The notes beneath the pieces were generated by a model. The model saw only the letters and a list, made by a program, of their open reading frames with translations, was not told the origin of the DNA and did not search any database. DNA of 7,650 nt from an uncultured Micavibrio sp. (lineage in GTDB: Bacteria; Pseudomonadota; Alphaproteobacteria; Micavibrionales; UBA1664), in NCBI GenBank assembly GCA_913057885.1, contig CAJXOI010000032.1, positions 1 to 7,650 on the forward strand, in the 5' to 3' direction. Below are positions 1 to 5,947 of the stretch, one piece after another. Both the position numbers and the translations under genes were made by a program. Numbering within the stretch: position 1 is the stretch's first letter; every line of letters begins with the position of its first letter.

Positions 1-519
1 TCTGATGATAAAAGACTTCGCACCGTCGTCTATGATAAAATTACCAAAGCTACGCAACATTTACCAAACCACCTTGGCTTTTTGATATATGAGGCTTATC
101 GCCCTAAACATCGTCAAATTCACCTTTGGAATACGGTTATGGCCGATATTCAATCCACCTATCCTGATGATGATGCGGAAACACTGGCCCTGCGATGCAA
201 TCGGTTTGTTGCCAACCCGTACAAACATGGAAGCGGTCATCAATATGGATGTGCGGTCGATATTACCCTGATCAATTTGCGAACAGGTCAAGAATTGGAC
301 ATGGGATGTGGCCTACAGGAATTTTGTGAAAAAACAGAAACCGCCTCGCCGTTAATCACCGATGAACAAAGAACAAATCGGAAGTTGTTAATCAATACAC
401 TTGGAAAAGAAGGGTTGTTGAATTATCCACCTGAATGGTGGCATTTTTCCTATGGCGATCGTCAATGGGCCATCCAAACGGGAAATAACGAAACGCTTTA
501 TGCGGCCTTGCCGTTTTGA
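1..519 (+). CDS. D-alanyl-D-alanine dipeptidase, VanX/DdpX-like (M15D), 5' partial
   Basis: Zinc metallopeptidase that cleaves D-Ala-D-Ala; in Gram-negatives without vancomycin resistance such enzymes are thought to salvage cell-wall dipeptide. The reading frame is open from the first base, so the gene begins outside the window and 172 C-terminal residues are visible (fragment numbering). Seen: EAYRP near residue 31-35, matching the family's conserved arginine segment; GSGHQYGCAVD with His80 and Asp87 spaced as the zinc ligands of VanX; and EWWHF near the C-terminus, supplying the catalytic Glu and third zinc ligand His. All expected active-site residues are present, so it should be active. 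The TTG at 82 lies inside the conserved core and is not the start. A signal peptide cannot be judged. It converges on the HAD phosphatase gene and overlaps it by 22 bp. A DD-carboxypeptidase of the same fold is the main alternative. Confidence 0.87.
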   Translation, partial: SDDKRLRTVVYDKITKATQHLPNHLGFLIYEAYRPKHRQIHLWNTVMADIQSTYPDDDAETLALRCNRFVANPYKHGSGHQYGCAVDITLINLRTGQELDMGCGLQEFCEKTETASPLITDEQRTNRKLLINTLGKEGLLNYPPEWWHFSYGDRQWAIQTGNNETLYAALPF

Positions 520-1202
520 GAGTCGGGATAGAGAATCTTTTCCAAATCCTTCATCGATGAAATAACCTCTTTACACCCCAACATCCTCAACCGGTCTTCT
601 TGCCCGCCACGATGGGTCAAGCCAACATAACCGATGGTGTCAATTTCCGCGGCAATCCCCGCCGTAGCCCCCGCGACCGTATCTTCGATCACAACCGCGT
701 GACGCGGGGCAACATGCATCGCCTCGCACACATGCAAATAGAGATCTGGCGATGGCTTTGGATTTTTCACCATTTCAAATGTAAAAACAAAATCATCAGG
801 GAAAAATTGTTTTAAATTCGCGGCCTTCAACGTTTCAATCACATTGTCTCGCGTGCCGTTTGACCCCACAGCGATCTTTCGTCCCTCATCATGCAATCGT
901 TTGACCAGCGGCCCCGTCGTTGGGTCAAGGCGAATATGCTTGGGCAATAATTCTTTGTACCGTTCCTGATTTTTTTCCCAATGATGGTCCGGAAAACGAA
1001 CAGAATAATTTTTTTCAACCGATTCAACAATATCCGTCACCGCGCGGCCCATGTATGTTTCCATGGTTTTTTCCATGGTATATTCGGTCAGGCCAAGATC
1101 GTGCAATTGTTCCATCAAAACGGTGTTATGCGCCAACTCGGAATCGGCCAAAGTGCCGTCACAATCAAAGATAATCAATTCATAATTCAGTTTTTGTTGC
1201 AT
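498..1202 (-). CDS. HAD-superfamily phosphatase, subfamily IA (Gph/beta-PGM-like)
   Basis: Predicted cytosolic Mg-dependent phosphatase of 234 residues, normal for the family. All four HAD motifs are visible: motif I DCDGT with nucleophile Asp13 and acid/base Asp15; motif II VGSNGT with Ser114; motif III Lys149 in NPKPSPDLY; and motif IV VIEDTVAG with Glu173-Asp174. Residues about 20-90 form the helical C1 cap of phosphoglycolate phosphatase, beta-phosphoglucomutase and YieH/YniC-type sugar phosphatases. The substrate cannot be read from the sequence, so no gene symbol is given. The ATG at 1202 is chosen because motif I follows at the usual distance and no in-frame alternative fits. No good Shine-Dalgarno lies near it; the nearest purine run (AAGGGG) is about 20 nt upstream. 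Its 3' end overlaps the dipeptidase gene. Confidence 0.9.
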   Translation of the reverse strand: MQQKLNYELIIFDCDGTLADSELAHNTVLMEQLHDLGLTEYTMEKTMETYMGRAVTDIVESVEKNYSVRFPDHHWEKNQERYKELLPKHIRLDPTTGPLVKRLHDEGRKIAVGSNGTRDNVIETLKAANLKQFFPDDFVFTFEMVKNPKPSPDLYLHVCEAMHVAPRHAVVIEDTVAGATAGIAAEIDTIGYVGLTHRGGQEDRLRMLGCKEVISSMKDLEKILYPDSQNGKAA

Positions 1203-1224
1203 GGCAACAAACTAACAAATTCAC

Positions 1225-1241
1225 CCCTTAAAATTCAAGGG
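1225..1241. repeat. Small inverted repeat in divergent intergenic region
   Basis: CCCTT and AAGGG arms are separated by a 7-base AT-rich spacer, in the 105-bp gap between the HAD phosphatase gene and the unknown gene 1308-1877. It lies just upstream of the phosphatase start and could be an operator or a weak 5'-UTR hairpin. The stem is short, so chance is a real possibility. Confidence 0.3.
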
Positions 1242-1271
1242 TTAAATCCTGCTCTCGCTCACCTTTTAAAA

Positions 1272-1300
1272 TTGACATAAATTAGTATATTTAGTATGTT
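1272..1300 (+). promoter_or_regulatory. Candidate sigma-70-type promoter for the unknown gene at 1308
   Basis: A perfect TTGACA -35 box (1272-1277) is followed after exactly 17 bases by TATGTT (1295-1300, 4 of 6 to TATAAT). Transcription would start about 7 bases after the -10, at 1307-1308, which is the A of the second in-frame ATG. That predicts a leaderless mRNA and fits the absence of any Shine-Dalgarno. A direct repeat TTAGTAT (1282-1288 and 1291-1297) lies in the spacer and -10 region. The boxes are seen; the leaderless start is inference. Confidence 0.55.
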
Positions 1301-1307
1301 TTTCTTC

Positions 1308-1877
1308 ATGTCAAATATAATTAACTTACAAACACCTTTTATTTATAGGATAATCGTCCCAGAAATTCATGGGCAATATGATTTTCGTGAAGGCAACAAG
1401 CTTGCTGAACTTCATATAACTGATACTTTAATAAACGATTTTTGCGAAGATCGCTTAAATATAGACGTTATTTTTCCAGACAATCTTGAACAATATGAAG
1501 CTGGTAAACCACCCAAAATTTTAGGAGAATTTTTTGTGGGTCTTATGGGGAAAACAATTAAAAAGTTCAGGGATTTACATTTTAGCCAAACAAAACATGA
1601 TTTAAAAAGGCGACAAATCCACGATGTTAATGAAGAAGCTGATGCTAATGGTATTTTCAATCAAATCATAGGAGCTTCATGGCATGCCTACGAGGACGTA
1701 GAGGACGCCTTAAACAAAAAAACACGCCTTGGTATTAAGCTATCTTCAGGTGAAATCGACTACGAAGAAACTAGCCATGCTTTTCTCACGCATTGCGCCA
1801 ACAAATTCCGTAAAGGCTGCGATGTGCTTTTTATGACTGACTTTGCGATTTTAGATCAATTAAAACCCAAGCCTTAA
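1308..1877 (+). CDS. Hypothetical protein, AT-rich orphan gene (189 aa)
   Basis: I do not recognise this protein. It is 189 residues from the ATG at 1308, or 193 from an in-frame ATG at 1296 that falls inside the predicted -10 box. It appears soluble: no signal peptide or membrane segment, mixed charge, a lysine/arginine-rich stretch near residues 80-105 (KTIKKFRDL, DLKRRQIHD) followed by an acidic one (DVNEEAD, YEDVEDA). Hand-counted GC is about 33% over 1381-1680, against about 60% in part of neighbouring fabG, and it favours A/T-ending codons, suggesting horizontal acquisition. It sits alone, divergent from the HAD phosphatase gene and convergent with fabG, with its TAA interlocked with the fabG stop. 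It has its own near-consensus promoter and no ribosome-binding site. That it is a real gene rests on frame length, promoter and lack of a competing frame, so coding status is likely but its function is unknown. Confidence 0.72.
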   Translation: MSNIINLQTPFIYRIIVPEIHGQYDFREGNKLAELHITDTLINDFCEDRLNIDVIFPDNLEQYEAGKPPKILGEFFVGLMGKTIKKFRDLHFSQTKHDLKRRQIHDVNEEADANGIFNQIIGASWHAYEDVEDALNKKTRLGIKLSSGEIDYEETSHAFLTHCANKFRKGCDVLFMTDFAILDQLKPKP

Positions 1878-2614
1878 ACCATCGCCATGCCGCCATTAAC
1901 GTGGAGCGTTGTCCCGTTGACATACCCTGCCTCGTCAGAGGCCAGATACACAACCGCCGCGGCAATATCATCAGATGTGCCCATTTTGCCCGCCGGAATG
2001 GTCGCGTTAATTTTATCCTTTTGATCATCCGTCAATGCATCTGTCATCGCCGTGGCAATGAACCCGGGCGCGACACAGTTGACGGTAATTCCACGGGATG
2101 CAACCTCCGCCGCCATCGCCTTGGACCATCCGATCATCCCCGCCTTTGACGCCACATAGTTACACTGCCCTGGGTTACCCGTGACACCGACAACAGAGGC
2201 AATATTGATAATCCGCCCCGCACGATTTTTCATCATCCCGCGTTGAAGGGATTGCGCCAATTTGAATGTTGCGGTCATGTTGACATCGATGACTTGTTGC
2301 CAGTCTTCATCCTTCATACGCATGGACAGGCCATCACGCGTCAGGCCCGCATTATTGACCAGAATATCAACCTGACCCATCACTTCTTCGGCCTTTTTGG
2401 CCAGATCCACCGCGGCCTCTGTGGATGACAAATCCGCAGGGATAATATGCACATGACGGTTGCCCATCTCTTCGGCCAACGCCTTTAATTTGTCTTCGTT
2501 ACGGCCGGAAATGGCAACGGTTGCGCCTTGGGCCTGTAATGCCTTGGCAATTGCGCCTCCAATACCGCCTGTTGCGCCCGTGACCAATGCTTTTTTACCT
2601 GTTAATGCGAACAT
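1874..2614 (-). CDS. fabG: 3-oxoacyl-[acyl-carrier-protein] reductase FabG
   Basis: NADPH-dependent reduction of beta-ketoacyl-ACP to beta-hydroxyacyl-ACP, the first reductive step of type II fatty-acid elongation, in the cytosol. At 246 residues it is the family's usual length. Visible short-chain dehydrogenase signatures: TGATGGIG at 12-19 (cofactor loop), NNAG at 87-90, and the catalytic set Asn112, Ser140 (NIASVVG), Tyr153 and Lys157 (YVASK). Arg131 and Arg174 match the ACP-docking arginines of E. coli FabG. The C-terminus ends in the typical VNGGMAMV. The ATG at 2614 is preceded by GGAGAAG, which overlaps the TAG stop of fabD; the gap is 11 bp, so the two are co-transcribed and probably coupled. 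Oddly, no acpP follows: the next gene downstream points the other way and its stop codon shares the TTAA at 1874-1877. Confidence 0.97.
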   Translation of the reverse strand: MFALTGKKALVTGATGGIGGAIAKALQAQGATVAISGRNEDKLKALAEEMGNRHVHIIPADLSSTEAAVDLAKKAEEVMGQVDILVNNAGLTRDGLSMRMKDEDWQQVIDVNMTATFKLAQSLQRGMMKNRAGRIINIASVVGVTGNPGQCNYVASKAGMIGWSKAMAAEVASRGITVNCVAPGFIATAMTDALTDDQKDKINATIPAGKMGTSDDIAAAVVYLASDEAGYVNGTTLHVNGGMAMV

Positions 2615-2625
2615 GATTTCTTCTC

Positions 2626-3558
2626 CTATCCTAATAATTCCAACAATTTCTCAACATCTTCGGGCGTTTCGGCATTGGCCGTTTCGATATCTTTATTGAT
2701 CCGCCGTGCCAAACCGCAAAGGACCTTTCCTGCGCCTAATTCAACCATCCTTGTCACGCCATTATCCCCCATCCATGTGACGGATTCGCGCCACCGCACA
2801 CGCCCCGTAATTTGATCGACCAATAATTGGCGGATGGTGTTGGGGTCGTTTTCCGCCTGTGCTGTGACATTCGCAACAACCGGTAAAAAGGGCGGGCGAA
2901 TGGTTGTTTGATTCAAGGCCTCTTGCATTTCCTTAGCCGCAGGCGCCATCAAAGAACAATGAAACGGCGCAGACACGGGCAGTTGCAAGGCACGCTTTGC
3001 ACCCTTTTCCGTTGCCAGGGCGCATGCCTTTTCCACCGCCTCGGTATTACCGGACACCACAACCTGCCCATCCGAATTATCATTCGCCAATTCACATGAC
3101 GCCATGTCGGTAATGGCCATGACCTCGTCATAAGACAGCCCCAAAATCGCGGCCATCGCGCCTTCACCCACAGGCACGGCGCGTTGCATCGCCTGTCCAC
3201 GTAATTTTAACAATCCCGCCGTATCAGAGAGCGCCAAACACCCCACGGATGTCAGCGCCGAATATTCACCCAAAGAATGCCCCGCGACATAGGCGCCTTT
3301 ATCCGCCAGCGTAAATCCGCCTTGAGATTCCAAAACGCGAGTCACCGCCATGGATACGGCCATCAGCGCCGGTTGTGTATTTTCAGTCAAATTCAACGCA
3401 TCCACGTCTTCGCCCCACATAATGGCAGTTAGATCTTGAGATAATGCGTCATTGATTTCTTCAAAGGTTTGTTTGGCGATCGGAAATGCCCCTGCCAATT
3501 CTTTTCCCATCCCCAAGGCTTGGCTTCCCTGCCCTGGAAAAACGAATGCGGTTGTCAT
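2626..3558 (-). CDS. fabD: Malonyl-CoA:ACP transacylase FabD
   Basis: Transfers the malonyl group from malonyl-CoA to acyl-carrier protein, supplying the extender unit for fatty-acid synthesis. The 310 residues match the family. Seen: FPGQGSQ at 7-13 (Gln10 in the oxyanion region), the nucleophile elbow GHSLGEYSA with Ser95, Arg119 in LKLRGQAM (carboxylate-binding arginine of malonyl transferases), and the catalytic His200 in SAPFHCSLM. ELGAGKVLCGL lies near the C-terminus. The ATG at 3558 has an AAGGA Shine-Dalgarno 8 bases upstream. It is first of a two-gene fabD-fabG unit, with a candidate promoter in the 80-bp gap after deoC. The MCAT domain occurs alone here, with no polyketide synthase fusion. 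Confidence 0.97.
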   Translation of the reverse strand: MTTAFVFPGQGSQALGMGKELAGAFPIAKQTFEEINDALSQDLTAIMWGEDVDALNLTENTQPALMAVSMAVTRVLESQGGFTLADKGAYVAGHSLGEYSALTSVGCLALSDTAGLLKLRGQAMQRAVPVGEGAMAAILGLSYDEVMAITDMASCELANDNSDGQVVVSGNTEAVEKACALATEKGAKRALQLPVSAPFHCSLMAPAAKEMQEALNQTTIRPPFLPVVANVTAQAENDPNTIRQLLVDQITGRVRWRESVTWMGDNGVTRMVELGAGKVLCGLARRINKDIETANAETPEDVEKLLELLG

Positions 3559-3592
3559 TATTGCTATCCTTTTTTAGTTTTAATGTCGGTTA

Positions 3593-3621
3593 TTTTTAAA
3601 CCACGAGACGACATAGGTCAC
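3593..3621 (-). promoter_or_regulatory. Candidate promoter of the fabD-fabG operon
   Basis: On the minus strand GTGACC (3616-3621, 4 of 6 to the -35 consensus) and TAAAAA (3593-3598, 4 of 6 to the -10) are separated by 17 bases. The predicted start near 3586 gives a leader of about 28 nt that contains the fabD ribosome-binding site. Both boxes are imperfect, so the call rests on spacing and position in the only gap between deoC and fabD. Confidence 0.4.
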
Positions 3622-3626
3622 CCTAT
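3613..3626. repeat. Perfect dyad ATAGG-N4-CCTAT over the fabD -35 box
   Basis: A 14-bp inverted repeat with 5-base arms and a TCAC spacer, covering the predicted -35 element of fabD. It lies downstream of deoC but has no T-run after it, so it does not look like an intrinsic terminator. A repressor operator is the simplest reading; chance occurrence of 5-bp arms is possible. Confidence 0.35.
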
Positions 3627-3638
3627 TTTTACAAATTA

Positions 3639-4487
3639 TCAATAGGCCTGTGGCGATCGTTTGGTGGCCTGCTTAATCTGTCCCCGAGACTCCAAGGTCA
3701 CACGTAAATCATCAATCAAACTGCTTGCCCCAAGGCGGATAAAATTTGGGTTTAAATTATTCATACCCATCGTTTTCTCGATCAGGGACATAAACGCTGC
3801 ATAATTATCACCATTCAATCCGCCCGATAATTTAAACCCGATATCATTCTGTCTGGCATGACGCATAAGCACTAGCGCGGCACGCATTTTTTCATGATCG
3901 GATAAGGATTCAGGATATTTACCTGTCGAGGTTTTCAACATATCCGCGCCACAATCCACCGCCAATTGGGAGCGCGAGTCCCAATCTGTTTCCAAACCGT
4001 CTTCGATTTCAAGAATCACTTTCATTTTGGCGTGACCCTCGGTGCACGCCTGTCGTGCGGCTTTCAACAAGGCACGGGCATTTTCTTCGGTAAAATCCTT
4101 GTAATCCAATACGATATCAATTTCATCCGCACCATCGGCAATGGCCTGTTGAATATCCGCAGCAGTCCTTTCAGGGGTGGCGATGTCCCCGTCATTTGAC
4201 CTTTCGCCACAGGGAAAATTGATCACCGTCGCGATATGAATATTTGTTGAGCGGCAATAATCAGCAACAGACCGCACATGTTTTGGAAAAACGCAGATGC
4301 CCGCAACATTTAAAGATTTCGCCTTCGCGCACAATGCCCGTATCTCGCGCGGTGTTTCATCCCCACGAAGGGATGTATAATCCACCAACCGTGCCGCAGC
4401 TTGTGCGGCATGAAACGATGGTTTTGCCGCCATCGCCTGTTGAATTGTTTTGAGTGTGAGATCATCCTGTGAAGCTATATCTTTCAT
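3639..4487 (-). CDS. deoC: Deoxyribose-phosphate aldolase
   Basis: Class I aldolase converting 2-deoxyribose-5-phosphate to glyceraldehyde-3-phosphate and acetaldehyde in deoxynucleoside catabolism. It is 282 residues from the chosen start, nearer the E. coli length class than the shorter bacterial and archaeal DeoC proteins of about 220. Seen: ADEIDIV with Asp124 (E. coli Asp102), MLKTSTGK with Schiff-base Lys185 (E. coli Lys167), GFKLSGG with Lys219 (E. coli Lys201), phosphate-binding RLGASSL near 251-257, and GICVFP near 63-68. The ATG at 4487 is preferred over one at 4505: it forms an ATGA overlap with the hisS stop and has AAAGGA 6 bases upstream, whereas 4505 only adds MGKGRI. The overlap implies translational coupling to hisS. 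No deoA, deoB or deoD is next to it. Confidence 0.95.
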   Translation of the reverse strand: MKDIASQDDLTLKTIQQAMAAKPSFHAAQAAARLVDYTSLRGDETPREIRALCAKAKSLNVAGICVFPKHVRSVADYCRSTNIHIATVINFPCGERSNDGDIATPERTAADIQQAIADGADEIDIVLDYKDFTEENARALLKAARQACTEGHAKMKVILEIEDGLETDWDSRSQLAVDCGADMLKTSTGKYPESLSDHEKMRAALVLMRHARQNDIGFKLSGGLNGDNYAAFMSLIEKTMGMNNLNPNFIRLGASSLIDDLRVTLESRGQIKQATKRSPQAY

Positions 4488-5899
4488 GATGCGTCCTTTG
4501 CCCATGTGTTGGGATCCACAGGTGCTTGTTCACCATTATCAAGGTTTTTGACCTCTGATGAATCAGGGAACCAAACATACGGGATTCCCTTTTTTTCGGC
4601 ATAGGCAATTTGTTTACCGATTTTTTGCGGGGCGTGATAAACCTCAACATTCCATCCATTTTGGCGGAGTGTATGCGCAACCGTATTGGCGTTCGTACGC
4701 TCGTCATCAGAGGGGAGTACAACCAGTACATCTGTGGGGCATTTGCGTCCCGTTTTAATATATCCATTATGTTTCAACACATCAAACAGACGCGTAAAAC
4801 CAATGGAAATGCCGACCCCTGGAAGGTGTTTATTGATATACGACCCCGCCAAATCATCATAGCGTCCGCCTGAACAGACGGACGATGTAAATTCGGGAAT
4901 ATCCAACAATCGTGTTTCATACACCGTGCCCGTATAATAATCGAGACCGCGAATTAAAAAGAAGTCGCCAACTACACTTCCCTCAGGCAAATTCTGTAGA
5001 TTGGTTAAAACAAATACCAGTTCTTCTAGCCCTTCATAAAACTCAGGTAACGGAGTTTTAAATTTAGGCAAAGTGGTGTCCTGTTTTATCTCTTGATAAT
5101 TTTCGTAAGTGGAGTGCCCAATCAAAATTTCTCTTAATTTTGAAATCTGCTCAGACAGCGGCAATCTAATCAACTGATCTCTATAGCTAAATAGTGTATT
5201 TAAGTCATCATTAGCGTTGTTATATGCAGTTTCATTTTCTGTATTATTACGAAGAAAATCTGCTACCTGATTATCAAAAACATTCTTATCAAGCTTATCC
5301 TTTTTATCAAGAATTCTAAAAAATAGGGTTTGATTTTCATCGCTTAAATAATGTAGCAAGCCCTTTAATATCTTACGGTTGTTTATGCCAATTTGAATCC
5401 GCCCGATGTCCAACCCTGACAAAGCCTCGTAAATCACGGCCGGCATTTCCGCATCGAAATGCAGGGGCAGGTGATCCACGTGAATCACATCAATATCACA
5501 TTGATAAAATTCCCGCATTCTCCCAAGTTGAGGGCGTTCCCCGCGCCAAACCTTTTGCATGGCGTATCGTTTGAACGGAAAATCCAGATCATTAAAATGC
5601 ATGGCGGTATAACGCGCCAAGGGCACCGTTTGGTCGAAATGAAGTCCAATACGTGCTTCTTTTTTATCATCCTCATCAGCCTGCAACCGCGTGAGGGTGT
5701 ATATTTCCTTATCCGTTTCACCTTTGGCGGTTAAAACGTCTATTTCTTCGGCCGCAGGGGTTTCGATAGAGGTATAGCCATAGGATTCAAATACACGGCG
5801 GATATGATCCAGCCATTGTTGTTCAACCAGCCGTTCTTCGGGGAGCCACTCGGGAAAGCCTGACACAGGCTTTGGCTTGTAAATCTGTTTCTTGTCCAT
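4484..5899 (-). CDS. hisS: Histidine--tRNA ligase (HisRS) with AT-rich insertion domain
   Basis: Class II aminoacyl-tRNA synthetase charging tRNA-His; 471 residues, somewhat longer than the 424 of E. coli. Seen in order: motif 1 region with SGFPEWLPEER at 13-23; LHFDQTVPLARY near 86-97 (histidine pocket); motif 2 with Arg119, RGERP and GRMREFYQCDID to about 137; a variable insertion domain about 167-313; HisA block RGLDYYTG at 317-324; HisB-like SVCSGGRYDDL at 340-350; motif 3 GVGISIGFTRL with Arg370; and an anticodon-binding domain from about 388. LHFDxTVP and REFYQCD are closer to the actinobacterial, archaeal and eukaryotic style than to E. coli's LRPEGT and RQFHQ, which suggests a transferred lineage (from memory of the family). 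The ATG at 5899 lacks a clear Shine-Dalgarno. It is coupled to deoC downstream. Confidence 0.95.
   Translation of the reverse strand: MDKKQIYKPKPVSGFPEWLPEERLVEQQWLDHIRRVFESYGYTSIETPAAEEIDVLTAKGETDKEIYTLTRLQADEDDKKEARIGLHFDQTVPLARYTAMHFNDLDFPFKRYAMQKVWRGERPQLGRMREFYQCDIDVIHVDHLPLHFDAEMPAVIYEALSGLDIGRIQIGINNRKILKGLLHYLSDENQTLFFRILDKKDKLDKNVFDNQVADFLRNNTENETAYNNANDDLNTLFSYRDQLIRLPLSEQISKLREILIGHSTYENYQEIKQDTTLPKFKTPLPEFYEGLEELVFVLTNLQNLPEGSVVGDFFLIRGLDYYTGTVYETRLLDIPEFTSSVCSGGRYDDLAGSYINKHLPGVGISIGFTRLFDVLKHNGYIKTGRKCPTDVLVVLPSDDERTNANTVAHTLRQNGWNVEVYHAPQKIGKQIAYAEKKGIPYVWFPDSSEVKNLDNGEQAPVDPNTWAKDAS
4494..4499 (-). promoter_or_regulatory. Ribosome-binding site deciding the deoC start
   Basis: AAAGGA on the minus strand, inside the last codons of hisS and 6 bases before the ATG at 4487. 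It supports that start over the in-frame ATG at 4505 and shows that deoC can be read by ribosomes finishing hisS. Confidence 0.7.
4960..5400 (-). other. AT-rich segment encoding the HisRS insertion domain
   Basis: Hand counts give 115 G/C in 360 bases (32%) for 5041-5400, against 93 in 180 (52%) for 5401-5580 and 77 in 180 (43%) for 4741-4920, all within one uninterrupted reading frame. The segment encodes roughly residues 167-313 and is rich in Asn, Lys, Asp and Leu (for example NNTENETAYNNANDD). The edges are approximate. The composition shift is seen; a separate origin or relaxed constraint is inference. Confidence 0.7.
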
Positions 5900-5920
5900 A
5901 CCCCATTATTTAGCATGAGG

Positions 5921-5947
5921 ATTTTATGAAACCAAGATCAATTACAA
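5921..5947 (-). promoter_or_regulatory. Weak candidate promoter for hisS-deoC
   Basis: TAAAAT (5921-5926, 5 of 6 to the -10 consensus) with TTGTAA (5942-5947) 15 bases upstream on the minus strand. The spacing is short and the -35 box overlaps the stop codon of the preceding gene. hisS may instead be read from the upstream promoter at 6389-6418. Confidence 0.25.

Noticed and set aside
82..84. TTG as start of the dipeptidase gene
   Set aside because: The frame is open back to base 1 and the codon lies inside a conserved strand just before EAYRP, so the gene is 5' partial.
1203..1240. Promoter for the HAD phosphatase gene
   Set aside because: TTGAAT with a TAGTTT-like -10 on the minus strand is too weak to call, although it would also place the start very near the ATG.
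981..1280. Plus-strand frame opposite the HAD phosphatase gene
   Set aside because: It is antisense to a gene with all four HAD motifs, has no family signature, and runs through the intergenic region.
4488..4505. Upstream ATG adding MGKGRI to DeoC
   Set aside because: The ATG at 4487 has the better-placed AAAGGA and the ATGA overlap with hisS.
4610..4873. Plus-strand frames opposite hisS
   Set aside because: They are complementary to conserved HisRS blocks, with no ribosome-binding site or recognisable protein features.
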